DNA of 64,000 nucleotides. Origin: Psoroptes ovis (taxonomy: Eukaryota > Arthropoda > Arachnida > Sarcoptiformes > Psoroptidae). Position 1 is the stretch's first letter. Each line of letters opens with the position of its first letter. A program made the position numbers and the translations under genes. The stretch spans positions 868,001-932,000 of the forward strand of contig PQWQ01000020.1 of assembly GCA_002943765.1 (NCBI GenBank). The letters are read 5' to 3'. The notes below the pieces were generated by a model, which did no database searches, was not told the origin of the DNA, and saw nothing but the letters and a program-made list of their open reading frames with translations. Positions 38,967 to 50,449 of the stretch are shown here, piece by piece.

Positions 38967-39618
38967 TTAATTGTGTTGAATTGGTATGCGTTTTTCACCA
39001 TCTTGATATTCTAATGCTGGTAATGGTGATTCAACTGTCAACACACCATCTTTAGATAAACTTGAACGTATCAATTCTGGATTCGTTCCTTTGGGCAATA
39101 AAAATTCTCGATTATATTCACGATATACGCTTTTGTTGTCGCTCTTTTCTTCGTGTTTTGCGTGAACCTAATTGAAAATTTGAATAATTAAATGATTAAT
39201 CAAATGAAAGATGCAAAGATGAACATACTTGTAATCGATTGTCAATAGTTTTGACAACTATTTCTTCAGGCGCATACTGGGTGACATCGAAACGCAATTT
39301 CAGTACTTTGCCACCATCAGCACTGTCTTGTACTAATGGTGAATTGATGTCATCTAACCAATGTGTCATTTGTCCACTTTTGCTGGTGGGTGCACTTTCT
39401 ACTTCACGACCAATCGATGAACGTTGTGTCGTTGAATTGGTGATACTTGATGGACTAAAAAATGTTCGTTCCCGGTCCATTAGCTGGGTGCGGAATCGAT
39501 TCATTTCTTCTTCCATTTTTCTCATTTCATCTTCGAATCTTGTTCGTATTGAACTGAATTCTTGATCAATCAAATTATGATCTGATCTTTGTACGGGAAC
39601 TTTGCGTTCTGGTGCCAT
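38967..39618 (-). CDS. Small heat-shock protein (alpha-crystallin family)
   Basis: Two exons on minus, 39618-39229 and 39167-38967, phase 0, giving 196 aa. The N-terminal half is charged and helical (EDEMRKMEEEMNRFRTQL). The alpha-crystallin domain begins near residue 104 (KVLKLRFDVTQYAPEEIVVKT). It continues across the intron with REYNREFLLPKGTNPELIRSSLSKDGVLTVESPLP and ends in a short tail. The L-x-V dimer/oligomer part is seen as VLTVES. These ATP-independent chaperones hold unfolding proteins in the cytosol. The layout is similar to arthropod l(2)efl-like proteins. A clear heat-shock element was not identified upstream. Confidence 0.93.
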
Positions 39619-41156
39619 TGTTTTTGCAGATGAATCGAATGATTACACGATATTTTTTTGTGACAAAATTTTGATGAAGCCCAAAATTAGAGCACTGAAT
39701 TTAGGTTATTGGAACAGCTGAACAAATGTGAAAATATTCAAACGATGATTCTGATAAACACACACAAAACGAATCAATGAAATTAACAGCAAAAATACAG
39801 TTGGCAATTAAATAATATGAACAAACGAAATGAAATTGGTGGAAAGGAATGTCAACCACAATCGTATACCTTTATATTTATATACACTTTCTCTTTTTTT
39901 TTGAATTAGTTGATTTGGTTTCCACAATTTTTAATTATTCGATGTTGTGCACAGGTATTTTGCTGTTGTAGCTCATTACATTTTAAAAACGAACATGTAT
40001 TCTCGCTCAAAACATTGAATTATGAAGGCGTAAAAACACATAGAGTTTGATATGAACACTAAATGATATATCCCACACCCGAATCAGTTTGTGTTTACAA
40101 TTTCGGCATCAAATATGTTTGCATAGCAAACAAATGAATGAATGAAGCAACCAAACAACAAGTATTATATATCACATGTCATGTTTATTTTTATACTTTT
40201 AAATACCCGAAATAATGATTGTTGTTATGGCTTAGTTGCTGCTTTAGTCATGGTTTATCTGTGTTTGATAACCAAGTAATTTTGTTCGTTTTCACGCAGT
40301 GTTTTCTGACCAACAATGTTCAAAGTGTTTATGAATAATGTGGTTAAATATTTGACAGTCTGAGAATAGGATTAAAACCATTTCGAAAAATATATTCATT
40401 CAATTAATTCTATGAATTGTGTATGTGCTAAAGAATTTTGAATAGAAATATGTTTTTTAAAAGAATGATCGCGAATGACTAATTGAAATTTTATGAATGA
40501 ATTGAATGGAAGCATTATAACCTTCAAAATGAAAATAATAATTATTCGAAGAAAGAAGCATTCATTAAATTTCATTTGTTAATAATTTGTTTTGATTATG
40601 AATGAATTAAGTGGAAGATAATTTAATATTTGTGATGATTGTGAATCAATCGATTGAGAATAAAAATGTGTAAATACCAAATATGGAATCCAAAAAAATC
40701 ATTCACAACCAATAAACAATTTCGTTTTGTTTTGATGAATAAGCTAAAAACCGGAAACATTTGATTCAAAGAAAAATTTCTCGAGAAGTGAAAAATGACC
40801 AAAAGAAGTGCTTTGAAAGATGTTCATTATTTACCTAAAATGGTCATCAAAATGATAAAAGATGATCCGAAATCATTCATGTTGCCTCTCGCTTCTCTTC
40901 GGGAAATGATTATATCAAAAACGACGACGACCACTCAATCGAAATGAATTTGCGTTGGTCGACCGGAATATTTTCAATCATTTTATTATACTGTGGGTGT
41001 ACAGTTGTTGGGAATTATGACTGATAAGAAATTAGTTTTATCATTAAATTTAAAATATATTTTGGCCAATGTAATTATATTGAAGAAGATATGTTCAGTA
41101 GTTGAATAATATGTCTGATAAAATCATTTGTGAATATATTTGTCTGGGTTGAATAT
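39619..41156. other. Spacer, no features seen
   Basis: AT-rich. Contains the upstream region of the small heat-shock gene and the 3' flank of the next minus-strand gene. No coding signal or repeat family. Confidence 0.4.
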
Positions 41157-41843
41157 TCAAAAATAAATGGCACCCGTTGGACCATATTCGCCGTATCTAA
41201 TGAATGGATTGCGATTATGACTGATATCGAAATCATAATAATATTTGTGATCGAAATATGGATTATTGTCAAAATTACGATAAAAATCATAATGATATGG
41301 TCCGTTACAGTCATTGTATGGCACATTGAATTGCATATGAGGTGCACCATATGTCATTAGTCGACATGTTCGCACAATTATTTTTCCAGTGCGTTTCAAA
41401 ATTGATTTCTTTTTCTTTTTCTTATTTTTCTTCACATCCAAATGGTTATCAGAGTTGATAGCTGTTTCATTGAATCTAACTGATTTTTTCATTGAATGAT
41501 TGGTAAATATGGCACTCAATGAATGTTCATTATGGTCATCATCTTCAGAGTCTGATTCGATTAATGTGTGATATTTTCTGCCATCTTGCTGACCATTCAA
41601 CATGATCAAACGTGCTTTTTCATCTTTTTTATTGAATTCACTACAATTCGAATTCACTTGTTGATCACTGGTTTTTTTATTCTTCGTGATGAATGACAAT
41701 GAACGCAATAAACTAATTCGCTGTCGAGGATGAGTATCATCAGTTGTGCTATCAACAATCGATTCAATTGAACCATAATACCGCTGTCGATTACGATTCA
41801 TACAGTTCAATTCACGCATTTTTCTTTGCACATAATTAGGCAT
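41157..41843 (-). CDS. Unrecognised basic/acidic protein with RVxF motif
   Basis: A single coding exon, ATG 41843 to stop 41157, giving 228 aa. A 5'-UTR intron is likely: an acceptor CCAG lies at 41861-41864 and a GTAAGT donor starts at 42043. I do not recognise the family. Visible features are a basic, Arg-rich N-terminus, and a CK2-type acidic patch ESDSEDDDHNE (about 97-107). There is also a perfect RVxF docking motif, KSVRF (120-124), as in protein phosphatase 1 regulators, and a Lys run, KKNKKKKKK. The C-terminal 60 residues are rich in Tyr, Asp, Asn and Pro. Codon use and composition are consistent with a real protein. A PP1 regulatory role is inference only. It is divergent from UBE2W. 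Confidence 0.65.
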   Translation of the reverse strand: MPNYVQRKMRELNCMNRNRQRYYGSIESIVDSTTDDTHPRQRISLLRSLSFITKNKKTSDQQVNSNCSEFNKKDEKARLIMLNGQQDGRKYHTLIESDSEDDDHNEHSLSAIFTNHSMKKSVRFNETAINSDNHLDVKKNKKKKKKSILKRTGKIIVRTCRLMTYGAPHMQFNVPYNDCNGPYHYDFYRNFDNNPYFDHKYYYDFDISHNRNPFIRYGEYGPTGAIYF

Positions 41844-42936
41844 TTTGTCTCCAAAATTTCCTGGCAAATCAATTAAACAAAGAAATGAGATTTTGATTTA
41901 GCAATAAAGTTTAAATTGAAGCTTGATCATAAAAACATCTGATTTTATTATGTTGCCATGGATACAAAATTAGAATCATAAAAGAATTGATCTAAGAAAA
42001 TAGATCGGAGCAAAAATGATTGTCAATAATATTCATAACTTACCAGTAATCAAATAAAAGACGAGTTATTTTTGCAGAGAAAATAAAGTGAAATATGCTT
42101 TGTTTTCATTTTTCATTTGATTTGATCAATGTTTTCATATCAATCATTTGATTATCAAAAATATTGATTTTTAAACTTTGATTTGATTTCACACCATGTC
42201 TGTACATTAATAATTCATTAATAGAAGGAAACTGAATGGCATTTGTTTGCATTTTATTTTTGATCAAATCATATTTAATACATATCATTTTTCAGACAAA
42301 TAAATTGATGAAAACATATTCATTTTATCTTATGAGATTATTTTTAATAATCAGTTCATTTATAATATCTCATGATTTGAATTTGAATCATTTGAATTTA
42401 TAAATAGCAATACTAGATGGCAGCATATTTGAATTTAAATCTATAAATTGTAACACTAGATGGCAGTATGTTTGAATTTTTATTTTTCAACTTTATAGTC
42501 TAACACACATTACGTTGTTTATAGTTATGATTGATTGTTGTTGTTTATGTTGACTGATGTTTGTTTTGTTGATGGCTAATAATTGAATTTATCAATTCAG
42601 TAATCAAAAAATAAAAAGTCAATTTTTATGCATTGGATTTGTTTTATTTTGAAATAATTAATCAGCTACTGTATTGACTGTATTTAATCAATTAAAATAT
42701 AATCAATCGAACAAAATTAATTTCATTTTGGAGCAAATAATAATGAATAATTGACTCAAATTTGACATTTGTTTGTTTCGATTTTTGCTAGTCCTTTTCA
42801 AAATTTGATTCATTTATTTAGAAAACCAGCATCAGAGAATAGAAGCTAAATTGAGTAAAATTGAATATATTCTAGAATTGCGGCTTTAGAAAGAAAATAA
42901 AATTCAACTAATTGAAAAAGTTGTTAGCACTCAATC
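41844..42936. promoter_or_regulatory. Divergent spacer with paired CTCF-like sites
   Basis: This lies between the RVxF protein and UBE2W. It includes the 5'-UTR exon/intron of the minus-strand gene and a roughly 45-bp tandem duplication at about 42395-42480. Each duplicate carries a CTCF-like site: ACTAGATGGCAGC at 42412-42424 and CACTAGATGGCAGT at 42454-42467. Confidence 0.45.
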
Positions 42937-43560
42937 ATGCAGGTGAGTATCGAATTACATGATTGTGATTTATTGTTTTGATTAAATTTTCTTTCAGAAG
43001 CGATTGCAAAAAGAATTGATGTCATTGAAAAAAGATCCACCGGCTGGTGTGTTTGTCGATGAGATGAAGATTGAGCCAGACATGTCACAGTATGTTTGTA
43101 ATTGATTAATAACTATATTTTTGTAACAAATTAATTTTCAATTCAAAGATGGTCAATCGATATTGTCTGTCCAGATGGAACGCTGTATTCGGATGAGCGT
43201 TTCACATTGTCTTTCAAATTCAGGTTTGATTAATGTCTGCAAAAAGAGAATGTTAATTGTAAAAAGTTTGATTTATTTGAAAACAGTCCAAATTATCCGT
43301 TTGATTCGCCAGAAGTGACATTTATTGGCTCAAATATACCCGTGCATCCCCATGTTTATAGTAATGGACATATTTGTCTTTCCATATTGACTGATGATTG
43401 GTCGCCAGCACTATCGGTTCAAGCTGTTTGTTTGAGCATATTATCAATGTTGGCTGGTTGCAAAGAAAAGAAACGACCTCCAGATAATTCTGTTTACATT
43501 CGTACATGTTCCAAGAATCCTAAGAAAACAAAATGGTATTATCATGATGAAGATATTTGA
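42937..43560 (+). CDS. UBE2W: UBE2W-type ubiquitin-conjugating enzyme E2
   Basis: Four exons, 42937-42942, 42998-43089, 43149-43223 and 43287-43560, in phase, giving 148 aa (human 151). The first coding exon is 6 nt (Met-Gln). The UBC fold includes NYPFDSPEVTFIGSNIPVHPHVYSNGHICLSIL with catalytic Cys at residue 88. HPH stands where most E2s have HPN, the UBE2W hallmark. The C-terminus CSKNPKKTKWYYHDEDI is also specific to UBE2W. This E2 attaches ubiquitin to the alpha-amino group of disordered N-termini. All family residues seem intact. Confidence 0.95.
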
Positions 43561-44996
43561 ACAATTAGTGCAATGTTCAACATTGTTGGCTATCAATTTA
43601 TTAATTCATTGAGCATCAATCATCCATTCAAACATATTTACCATATTCAAAATGGGTTGATTCATGCCTTCATGTTGCTTCATCCATAATACATTCACCA
43701 ATTGAAAAACAAAAAACATTTTTCAAATTCCAAATTGAAATTTTTGTATTTTTTTCGATAAAACTAATTATAAACAAATGACTAGTCACATGGATTAAAA
43801 ATGAAAATGCAAACAAACATTCATCATTCAAATGATAGATTTCAATTTGTAATTCATTCATTCATTCAATCATTCAGATCAAATCAGAATTGAAACAAAA
43901 TTGCTTTTAATTGCAATTTTAGAAAATTAATGTTCATAACTGGTGTATAATAATAAATAATAATAAAAACAGTCTTTAAATTGTTAAAATATAGTTATAT
44001 TAACAAATGTGGCAAACAATGATTCATTCGCATTTAGTAGTCGCCAATGATTGCTTGTTTGATGCAAGTTTTACCTTAACCCAAAGGGAATAAGGGGTGC
44101 AAAAATGATATTAATTATTATTATGGACAATGTTATAATGATCAAGGAAGAATACTTGTACAATCATATTTTAATAGTAACAATATCAAAGTCCTTTCGG
44201 TGATTTATCGTTTTGAATAAGAACGTTCCAATGGTTTTCTCTGTTGTATTTGATATGATTTTCTTCGATATTTTTTTTGATTATTTATTATCAATTTCCT
44301 AATTGAAATCGATGTCAATTTATTTTTGTGATTATGATCCTAATTCATTTGATTAAATCAAAATATTTCATTTTATTTTAGTGTGAAACATTTGATTCAT
44401 TGTTTCAAATGTTTGAAACATGCAACAAACCAGTAACAGTAACATTTATGACTAGATTTGGAATGAAAATTAGACAAGGCAAATACATACACATATGATT
44501 CGAATAGCAAACAATCATTCAAAACATTGACTTTGATTTGAAGACAAAGTAATTTTGTACAGAATAAGACTCAATCAAATAGAATTGGTTGCTGCAAATT
44601 GTCTGCATTTTCGTTTTCCTATTTCGGGTGTTCAACAAATAGAAAATATCAATTTTATGGTAAAAATGTTGAAAAAACATTAAAGGCGTATGGCTGCTTT
44701 GTCGATAATCATTTGTTTTTCATTTGCAAATTACTTTTTGTATTTATGAATAATGAATAAGTCACACACAAAGCAAAATGATCAGGCATAATCAAAATTG
44801 GTGCATAAGGAGACTGCAAAGCAAAAGGCTGTTTATGTTCAGTGAAATGTTAATTATTTTTTCAGTGAATTATGGCTGTCCATGCTGTTATGGGGACATG
44901 GATTCTCTGCATTACATAAATCATTAATGTGCAGGCAGGCAGGCAAAGGAACAATTATTTGATATGAATTCAATTCAATCACAAAAATGTCATAAA
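43561..44996. other. Convergent spacer UBE2W / Kv2, nothing recognised
   Basis: 3' flanks of both genes. AT-rich without coding signal. A short GCAGGCAGGCAGGC run lies at about 44931-44945. Confidence 0.4.
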
Positions 44997-47283
44997 TTAG
45001 AATCTCACCATTAATTTGATGGATTTTCTATTTTTCACAGCCAAACAATCGGACGATGAAGAGTAATTGGCCATATTATTGGCCATCGATGTCTTGATGG
45101 ATGGATTATTCACAAGCGAATTGGTTGTCATTTGATTTGGATTCAATGTTAAATCAGTAACTGTTGTTGACGATGACATTATCTGTGTTGATGACTGCTG
45201 TGGAGGTGGTGGCGATGAAACTGGTGTCAAGTCTAGAAGATTATTGGTGCTGATTGAATCAGACATTGGACGTTCGAAATATCCTTGAGCACTTTGGCCA
45301 GCTTCGGTTTGGGCGATTAATCCTCCTTTGAGGAAATGATCGAAATTTCTATAACACCCCATGCCAGTGTCATTTGCTTGTGAATCGCCACCGATACTGG
45401 TCGTATCGATTTGCTGTTGTTGATTGATGGTGGCTGAATTATTATCAGTAATAACATCAATCAAATCCAATGATTTGACGAATGCATCACGCAAATTTAA
45501 ATGAGGAAACGATACAATTGAACCATCACGTTTCGCTCTTTCCAATGCTTCTTTGCGTTTTAAAGCTTTTTCTCTTCGCATTTGTGTCTGTATGATTGAA
45601 AATGAAATACAAATATCAATTCAAATATATTCAAAATGATTAATGAATGTACCTTGTAAAATTCAGCGAAATTATTGACTGTCACAAGTAAAAGGATAAA
45701 ATTAATCAAAGGTCTTCTTAATGAATTGAACATACCAATAATTGGAATGGGTAATGCGACGACCAGTACACCGCAAATGCAGCATGCAGCACCAATGATT
45801 TTACCGAACGGTGTGATTGGATAAATATCACCGTAACCGACGGTAGTCATTGTGATACTTGCCCACCAGAATGTGTCTGGTATGGAGCGGAATTTGGTAC
45901 CAGCTTCATCTTTTTCGGCAAAATATGCCAAACTAGAGAAAATCATGACACCGATTGCCAGAAATAGCATAAGTAGTCCCAATTCTTTGTAACTGTTTTT
46001 TAATGTAAAGCCCAAACTCTGTAAGCCAGTGGAATGTCTTGCCAATTTAAGAATGCGTAATATTCTCATTATTCGAAATATTTGCACCACACGACGCACA
46101 TCTTGAAATTGTTCAGAACTTTTGTTGGATTCGATAAGGAATAATGATACAAAATATGGTAATATTGCTAGTAAATCGATTATGTTGAGGCCACCTTTGA
46201 AGAATTTCCATTTATTCGGTGAAGACATGAATCGTAATAAATACTCCAGTGTAAACCATGTAATACAAACAGCTTCGATCATCGACAATTTAGGATTTTC
46301 TTCACTGGCGCCAGTCACTGGATCATGTATTTGAAAACTGTCGATCGTATTCAATGTTAATGCAATCGTCGATAATACAATGAAAAGAATGGAAACGACA
46401 GCCAAAACCTGATCAAAATGTGTCATTATATTGAGATCGATCATGAATCAATTCAACAAAACCTACTGACCCTTGCAGCGAAAGATGAGGTCGGTTTTTC
46501 CAGCAAGTCCCAAACGAGTTTTTGATATTGGGCACATTTACTATGACCAAATTCTTCTTCATCTCTCTGCCTCAGTGATTCAGCTTCTTTACGCATTTCT
46601 TCGAAAACATGTTCTTTTCGTTGATGATATTTATGCTGACAGCAAGACTCCAGATACAATTCATCGATGCCCCAGTAATCGAGATCATCACTGAATGCCA
46701 TGACGCACATTTCTTCGACTAAATGCAATTTTCCTGTGCGATAAAAATTCAAAATGGCTGCAAATGAACGGGGATGGCGATCGAAGAAATATTCGTTTTC
46801 TTCGGCATTAAAATCATCACATATTTCAAATATTGATTCTTGTGTCACACATTCTTTTAGTCGGCCCAATCTGGTATGCGGCAAACGTTCTAATGCACGC
46901 CATAATACTTCGTGTCTGACACCGCCGACATTAATCACCACACGTCTTCGGCCTTCTCGACTTTTGAGAATTGATGCTGTTGTTTGATCGATTGGTATGT
47001 AGCCCAATGAATGTGAATGATGTGCTTCACCACTGATCATTGCTGATGCTTTGCGTTTATTAATGACTGATGGCGTTGGCCATTTATGAAATTTGGAAAC
47101 ACTTTGGACATTTTTCAATTTGCATGATGACTGCTGAAATGGAAATGTGTTTGATCTGATTTGATCGTTTGTTGTTGTGGTGTGTTCATTGTCACTGGCT
47201 TCTTTTGTTCTGCTTGATGATGTCTGCGTGTTTGAAGGCACTTCTAATTCGATCAGATCTGTTTGTTCATCAATATCTGACAT
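44997..47283 (-). CDS. Shab: Shab/Kv2-type voltage-gated potassium channel
   Basis: Four exons on minus, 47283-46471, 46408-45736, 45678-45653 and 45587-44997, in phase, giving 700 aa. The T1 tetramerisation domain is at about 113-217 (RRRVVINVGGVRHEVLWRAL). S1-S6 follow. S4 at about 376-395 has Arg every third residue (RRVVQIFRIMRILRILKLAR). The filter TVGYGD is at 460-465, and the S6 gate ALPIPII is followed by VNNFAEFYK from a 26-nt exon. YKTQMRREKALKRKEALERAKRDGSIVSF after S6 is diagnostic of Shab/Kv2. It makes delayed-rectifier K+ current in neurons and muscle. The N-terminus is longer and the C-terminal tail (about 170 aa, Ser/Thr/Asn-rich) much shorter than in vertebrate Kv2. Confidence 0.95.
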
Positions 47284-49064
47284 TTTTTCATTTTATTCAA
47301 GTTTAAATTAAATGTTTAATCATAGGTCGAAATGCTGTCAAAGAAACAAAGTGAGAAATGGAAAATATGTGAAATTATTGTTCATATCACCCATCAAATA
47401 AAGCATAAACTGTATTGGTCAATGAAATTTGCACTCGAAACATGATCAAATAAATATATGAAAAATGTCCCAAGAGCTATTGATGATATATAGACGTAGT
47501 GAACAATGAACAGGCCAAATGAAAACGAATATTATTATTTATTTATTTATTATAAATTGACTAATGATGATGGAAATATTTATTTTCCAGTTGAATAAAT
47601 ATTGGGTTCAATCATGTATTTATTAATTGCATGATGATAATTATAATTATAAATTGTCATTGAACACTGTGATTTAACATAAAATGAAAAAGAATAATGC
47701 TTGATATGTAAGCCTTTTGCATGATGATAAACACAACACAAAAAAGAATATTGTTTGATAAATTAGAATGTATTTATTTTATAAAAAATGAACGACATCG
47801 ACATTGGCATCCATTAATTCAATGAGTTTTGATTTTGAATAATCTTTCTAAATATAATTCACATTTTCGTTCATATGATGAAATAATGTCTTCGTTAATG
47901 GTTTTTTGTTTTTGCTCTGATTCTTGTTTTCATTGAATACATATTCATTATTTTAATTATGAATAAATTAATTGACACAAAAATTCATTTCTAAGCTGTC
48001 AAATTGATTGAATAATTGAGTGAACACGTTCAGAAATCAATTATCAAATTGATTGAACTGTATGGCTTCAATAAATTGATTTGAAGACTTGTTTATTGAA
48101 CATGCAAAATGTCAATCATTATAAGGTGTTTGTGTTTATAAAATCACCATCACAAGACTACTGAAACAATAAGAATTATGCTGGGCCCACAACTAATAAC
48201 AATTTTAGGAATAAGTAATGAAAACACCTTGGCAACTTGAAAGAATGAAATGATTGACATAAACAAAAGACCAACATAGAACAATGCAATTGAAACAATG
48301 ACTAAATAGAACAACAAATGACGACTGTTGTTAAAGGAACAAATCAATTGCTGGTTGGTTTGAAACATAAACAATATTTAATCATAGAAAATGGTCACAA
48401 TAATCATAATACCTTTGATGATTATGATGATATCACTGTGTTGTTTGTGTCGTTAATTTTTATATTTATTTTCAAATAATGATTCACATTTTAAATTCAA
48501 TTCCACATTAATCAATTGAACAGAGTCGCAATGACTATAAATTGATTGTTTTTTGTCGAAGCAACAAACAAATATGTGACTACTACCAATCACACCATTA
48601 AGACGAACAAATAAAGAAAATTGAAAAGGAAAACATGCATTTTCTTCAAGCATTTTCGCTGTTTGTTTGTTTGATTCTTGCATTATTTGAAAAGTATGCA
48701 ACCACTAAACTAACCATATTCTTCTTTTGATAAATCATTGATTTTGCGCGCGTTCTCAGCATATTTTCTATTTATCATGCCAACCATAGTTCAATGGTGG
48801 TGGGAGGTATTCTGTGGTTATCATGACAAATATTTAAATTAAAGAATTCATATTTGATTCTGTCTGTTGCTACTTGTGAAATATGATATATAGCCAAACA
48901 TTGAGAATATTCTTCGCGGCAAAAATTTCAAAATGAAAAATAGTGCGCCATCTATGAATGCACTTTTCAAAATATTTTTATTTCATTTTTCATTAAAATT
49001 AATTTTATTTTAAAAAACAATTAAAAATTCCTGAAAAATTGGAAGATTTTAGCAAATATTCGAA
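47284..49064. other. Spacer between Kv2 and eS21 with a doubtful ORF
   Basis: AT-rich. Contains a 72-codon minus-strand frame (48368-48150) rich in Leu, Ile, Val and Ser that could encode two membrane helices, but no family, splice partner or promoter supports it. A CTCF-like motif (minus) lies at 48945-48954, just beyond the eS21 stop. Confidence 0.4.
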
Positions 49065-49454
49065 TTAATCATGATCACGAATGTACCTTGGTAGAATTCC
49101 ACTTCGTTTAGCCAATCGATTGATGCAGTCATCCGATTCACCCTGTAATTTGAGAAAATAAAATTGATTATTGAATTAATGGAAATAATTTGATTGTCAA
49201 AACAAACCATTCGACGTAATGCTCCACAAATGGCGAATGCTGTGCATGATGGTTTGAATACACCATTCTCATCGACATCCACGAAATTGATCTGAATCGA
49301 TGCATGATCCTTTGCATGAATGATTCGGTTTGATGCCGAGCTATTTAAATAAATGTTGAAATCTAATTCATTAAAAAACAATAATTTATAAAGGAAAATT
49401 ATACCATTTTCTCGGAATATAAAGATCAACACATTCACCGTTATCGTTTTGCAT
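49065..49454 (-). CDS. RpS21: Ribosomal protein eS21
   Basis: Three exons on minus, 49454-49405, 49340-49208 and 49142-49065, with phases 2 and 0 matching, giving 86 aa (human 83). MQNDNGECVDLYIPRKCSAS, then NRIIHAKDHASIQINFVDVD, then FAICGALRRMGESDDCINRLAKRSGIL, follow eS21 closely throughout. A component of the 40S subunit. The introns are 64 and 65 nt. It is divergent from VPS28. Confidence 0.97.
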
Positions 49455-49756
49455 TTTTGCTGTTTTTGAAAATTTGAGAATGGTAGAAAAGAATCAAATT
49501 AAAAAATTAAAATTTTCAAAAATAAACACACGTTGAAAGGAAATGCTAAAAGCAATAATGTTGCATGCACCGAACAAAAACACTGGTTGATGCTGTTCAT
49601 AGACAAAGTGACGGAATTTTTCTTGTAATTCTTTCGGAAACTTTTCTCAAAATCAAAACAAATCATTTTGATTGCTGTTTTGATGAATGACGCCTCAAAT
49701 TGATTGTAATCAACGAAATTTTATTGAAACATTATTGAATAATAGAATCAACTGAA
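49455..49756. promoter_or_regulatory. Shared promoter spacer eS21 / VPS28
   Basis: 302 bp between opposing ATGs. The eS21 transcript should start here. No open frame or clear TATA box seen. Confidence 0.45.
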
Positions 49757-50449
49757 ATGGGCGAACATCGAAGTGAATTAATGGAAGAAATACGATTATA
49801 TCGTACCGCTCGTGAACGTGAACATTATGATAATATGGCCGATCTGTATTCAGTGGTAAACACATTAAATTGTTTGGAAAAGGCATACATCCGTGATTCG
49901 ATTACATCCAAAGAATACACAGCAACTTGTTCTAAATTATTGGTGCAATTCAATGTTGCATTCAATCAAGTGAAATCTGATGAATTTCCAACAATCGAAG
50001 CATTCATGAATAAATTTCGTTTTGATTGTCCAGCTGCTTTAGAACGGATTCGAGAGGGACGACCAATCACGATCAAAGATGACAAAGGCAATACATCCAA
50101 ATGCATCGCTGATATTGTTTCGTTGTTCATCACAATCACCGATCGATTACGTTTGAACATGAAATCAATGGATGAGGTAAAGTTTTGACATGGATTTTGA
50201 ATATTGTTTGTTAAAATCAAATTTTACTTTGAACAGTTACAACCTGACATAAAAGATTTATATGACACAATGAATCGTTTGACATTGTTGCCGCAGAATT
50301 TCGAAGGGAAATTGAAAATAAAGGAATGGTTAGACACAATGTCAGCGATGCGTGCCAGTGATGAATTGGATGATGATCAAGTGCGACAATTAATCTTCGA
50401 TATGGAATCATCTTATAATGCTTTCAATAAAATTCTACATAATTCTTAA
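49757..50449 (+). CDS. VPS28: ESCRT-I subunit VPS28
   Basis: Two exons, 49757-50176 and 50237-50449, phase 0, giving 210 aa (human 221). The N-terminal core includes EEIRLYRTAREREHYDNMAD and the AYIRDSITSKEYTATCSKLL segment. The C-terminal four-helix domain has DIKDLYDTMNRLTLLPQNFEGKLKIKEWL and ends in FNKILHNS. VPS28 works with TSG101 and VPS37 in sorting ubiquitinated cargo into multivesicular bodies. The model is straightforward, with a 60-nt intron. Confidence 0.97.

Noticed and set aside
43670..43861. 63-codon minus-strand frame downstream of UBE2W
   Set aside because: Lies in the 3' flank, Phe/Ile-rich, no supporting signal.
48150..48374. 72-codon hydrophobic minus-strand frame resembling a two-helix membrane protein
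   Set aside because: AT-rich DNA commonly gives Ile/Leu/Phe-rich frames. There is no splice partner, family match or promoter.
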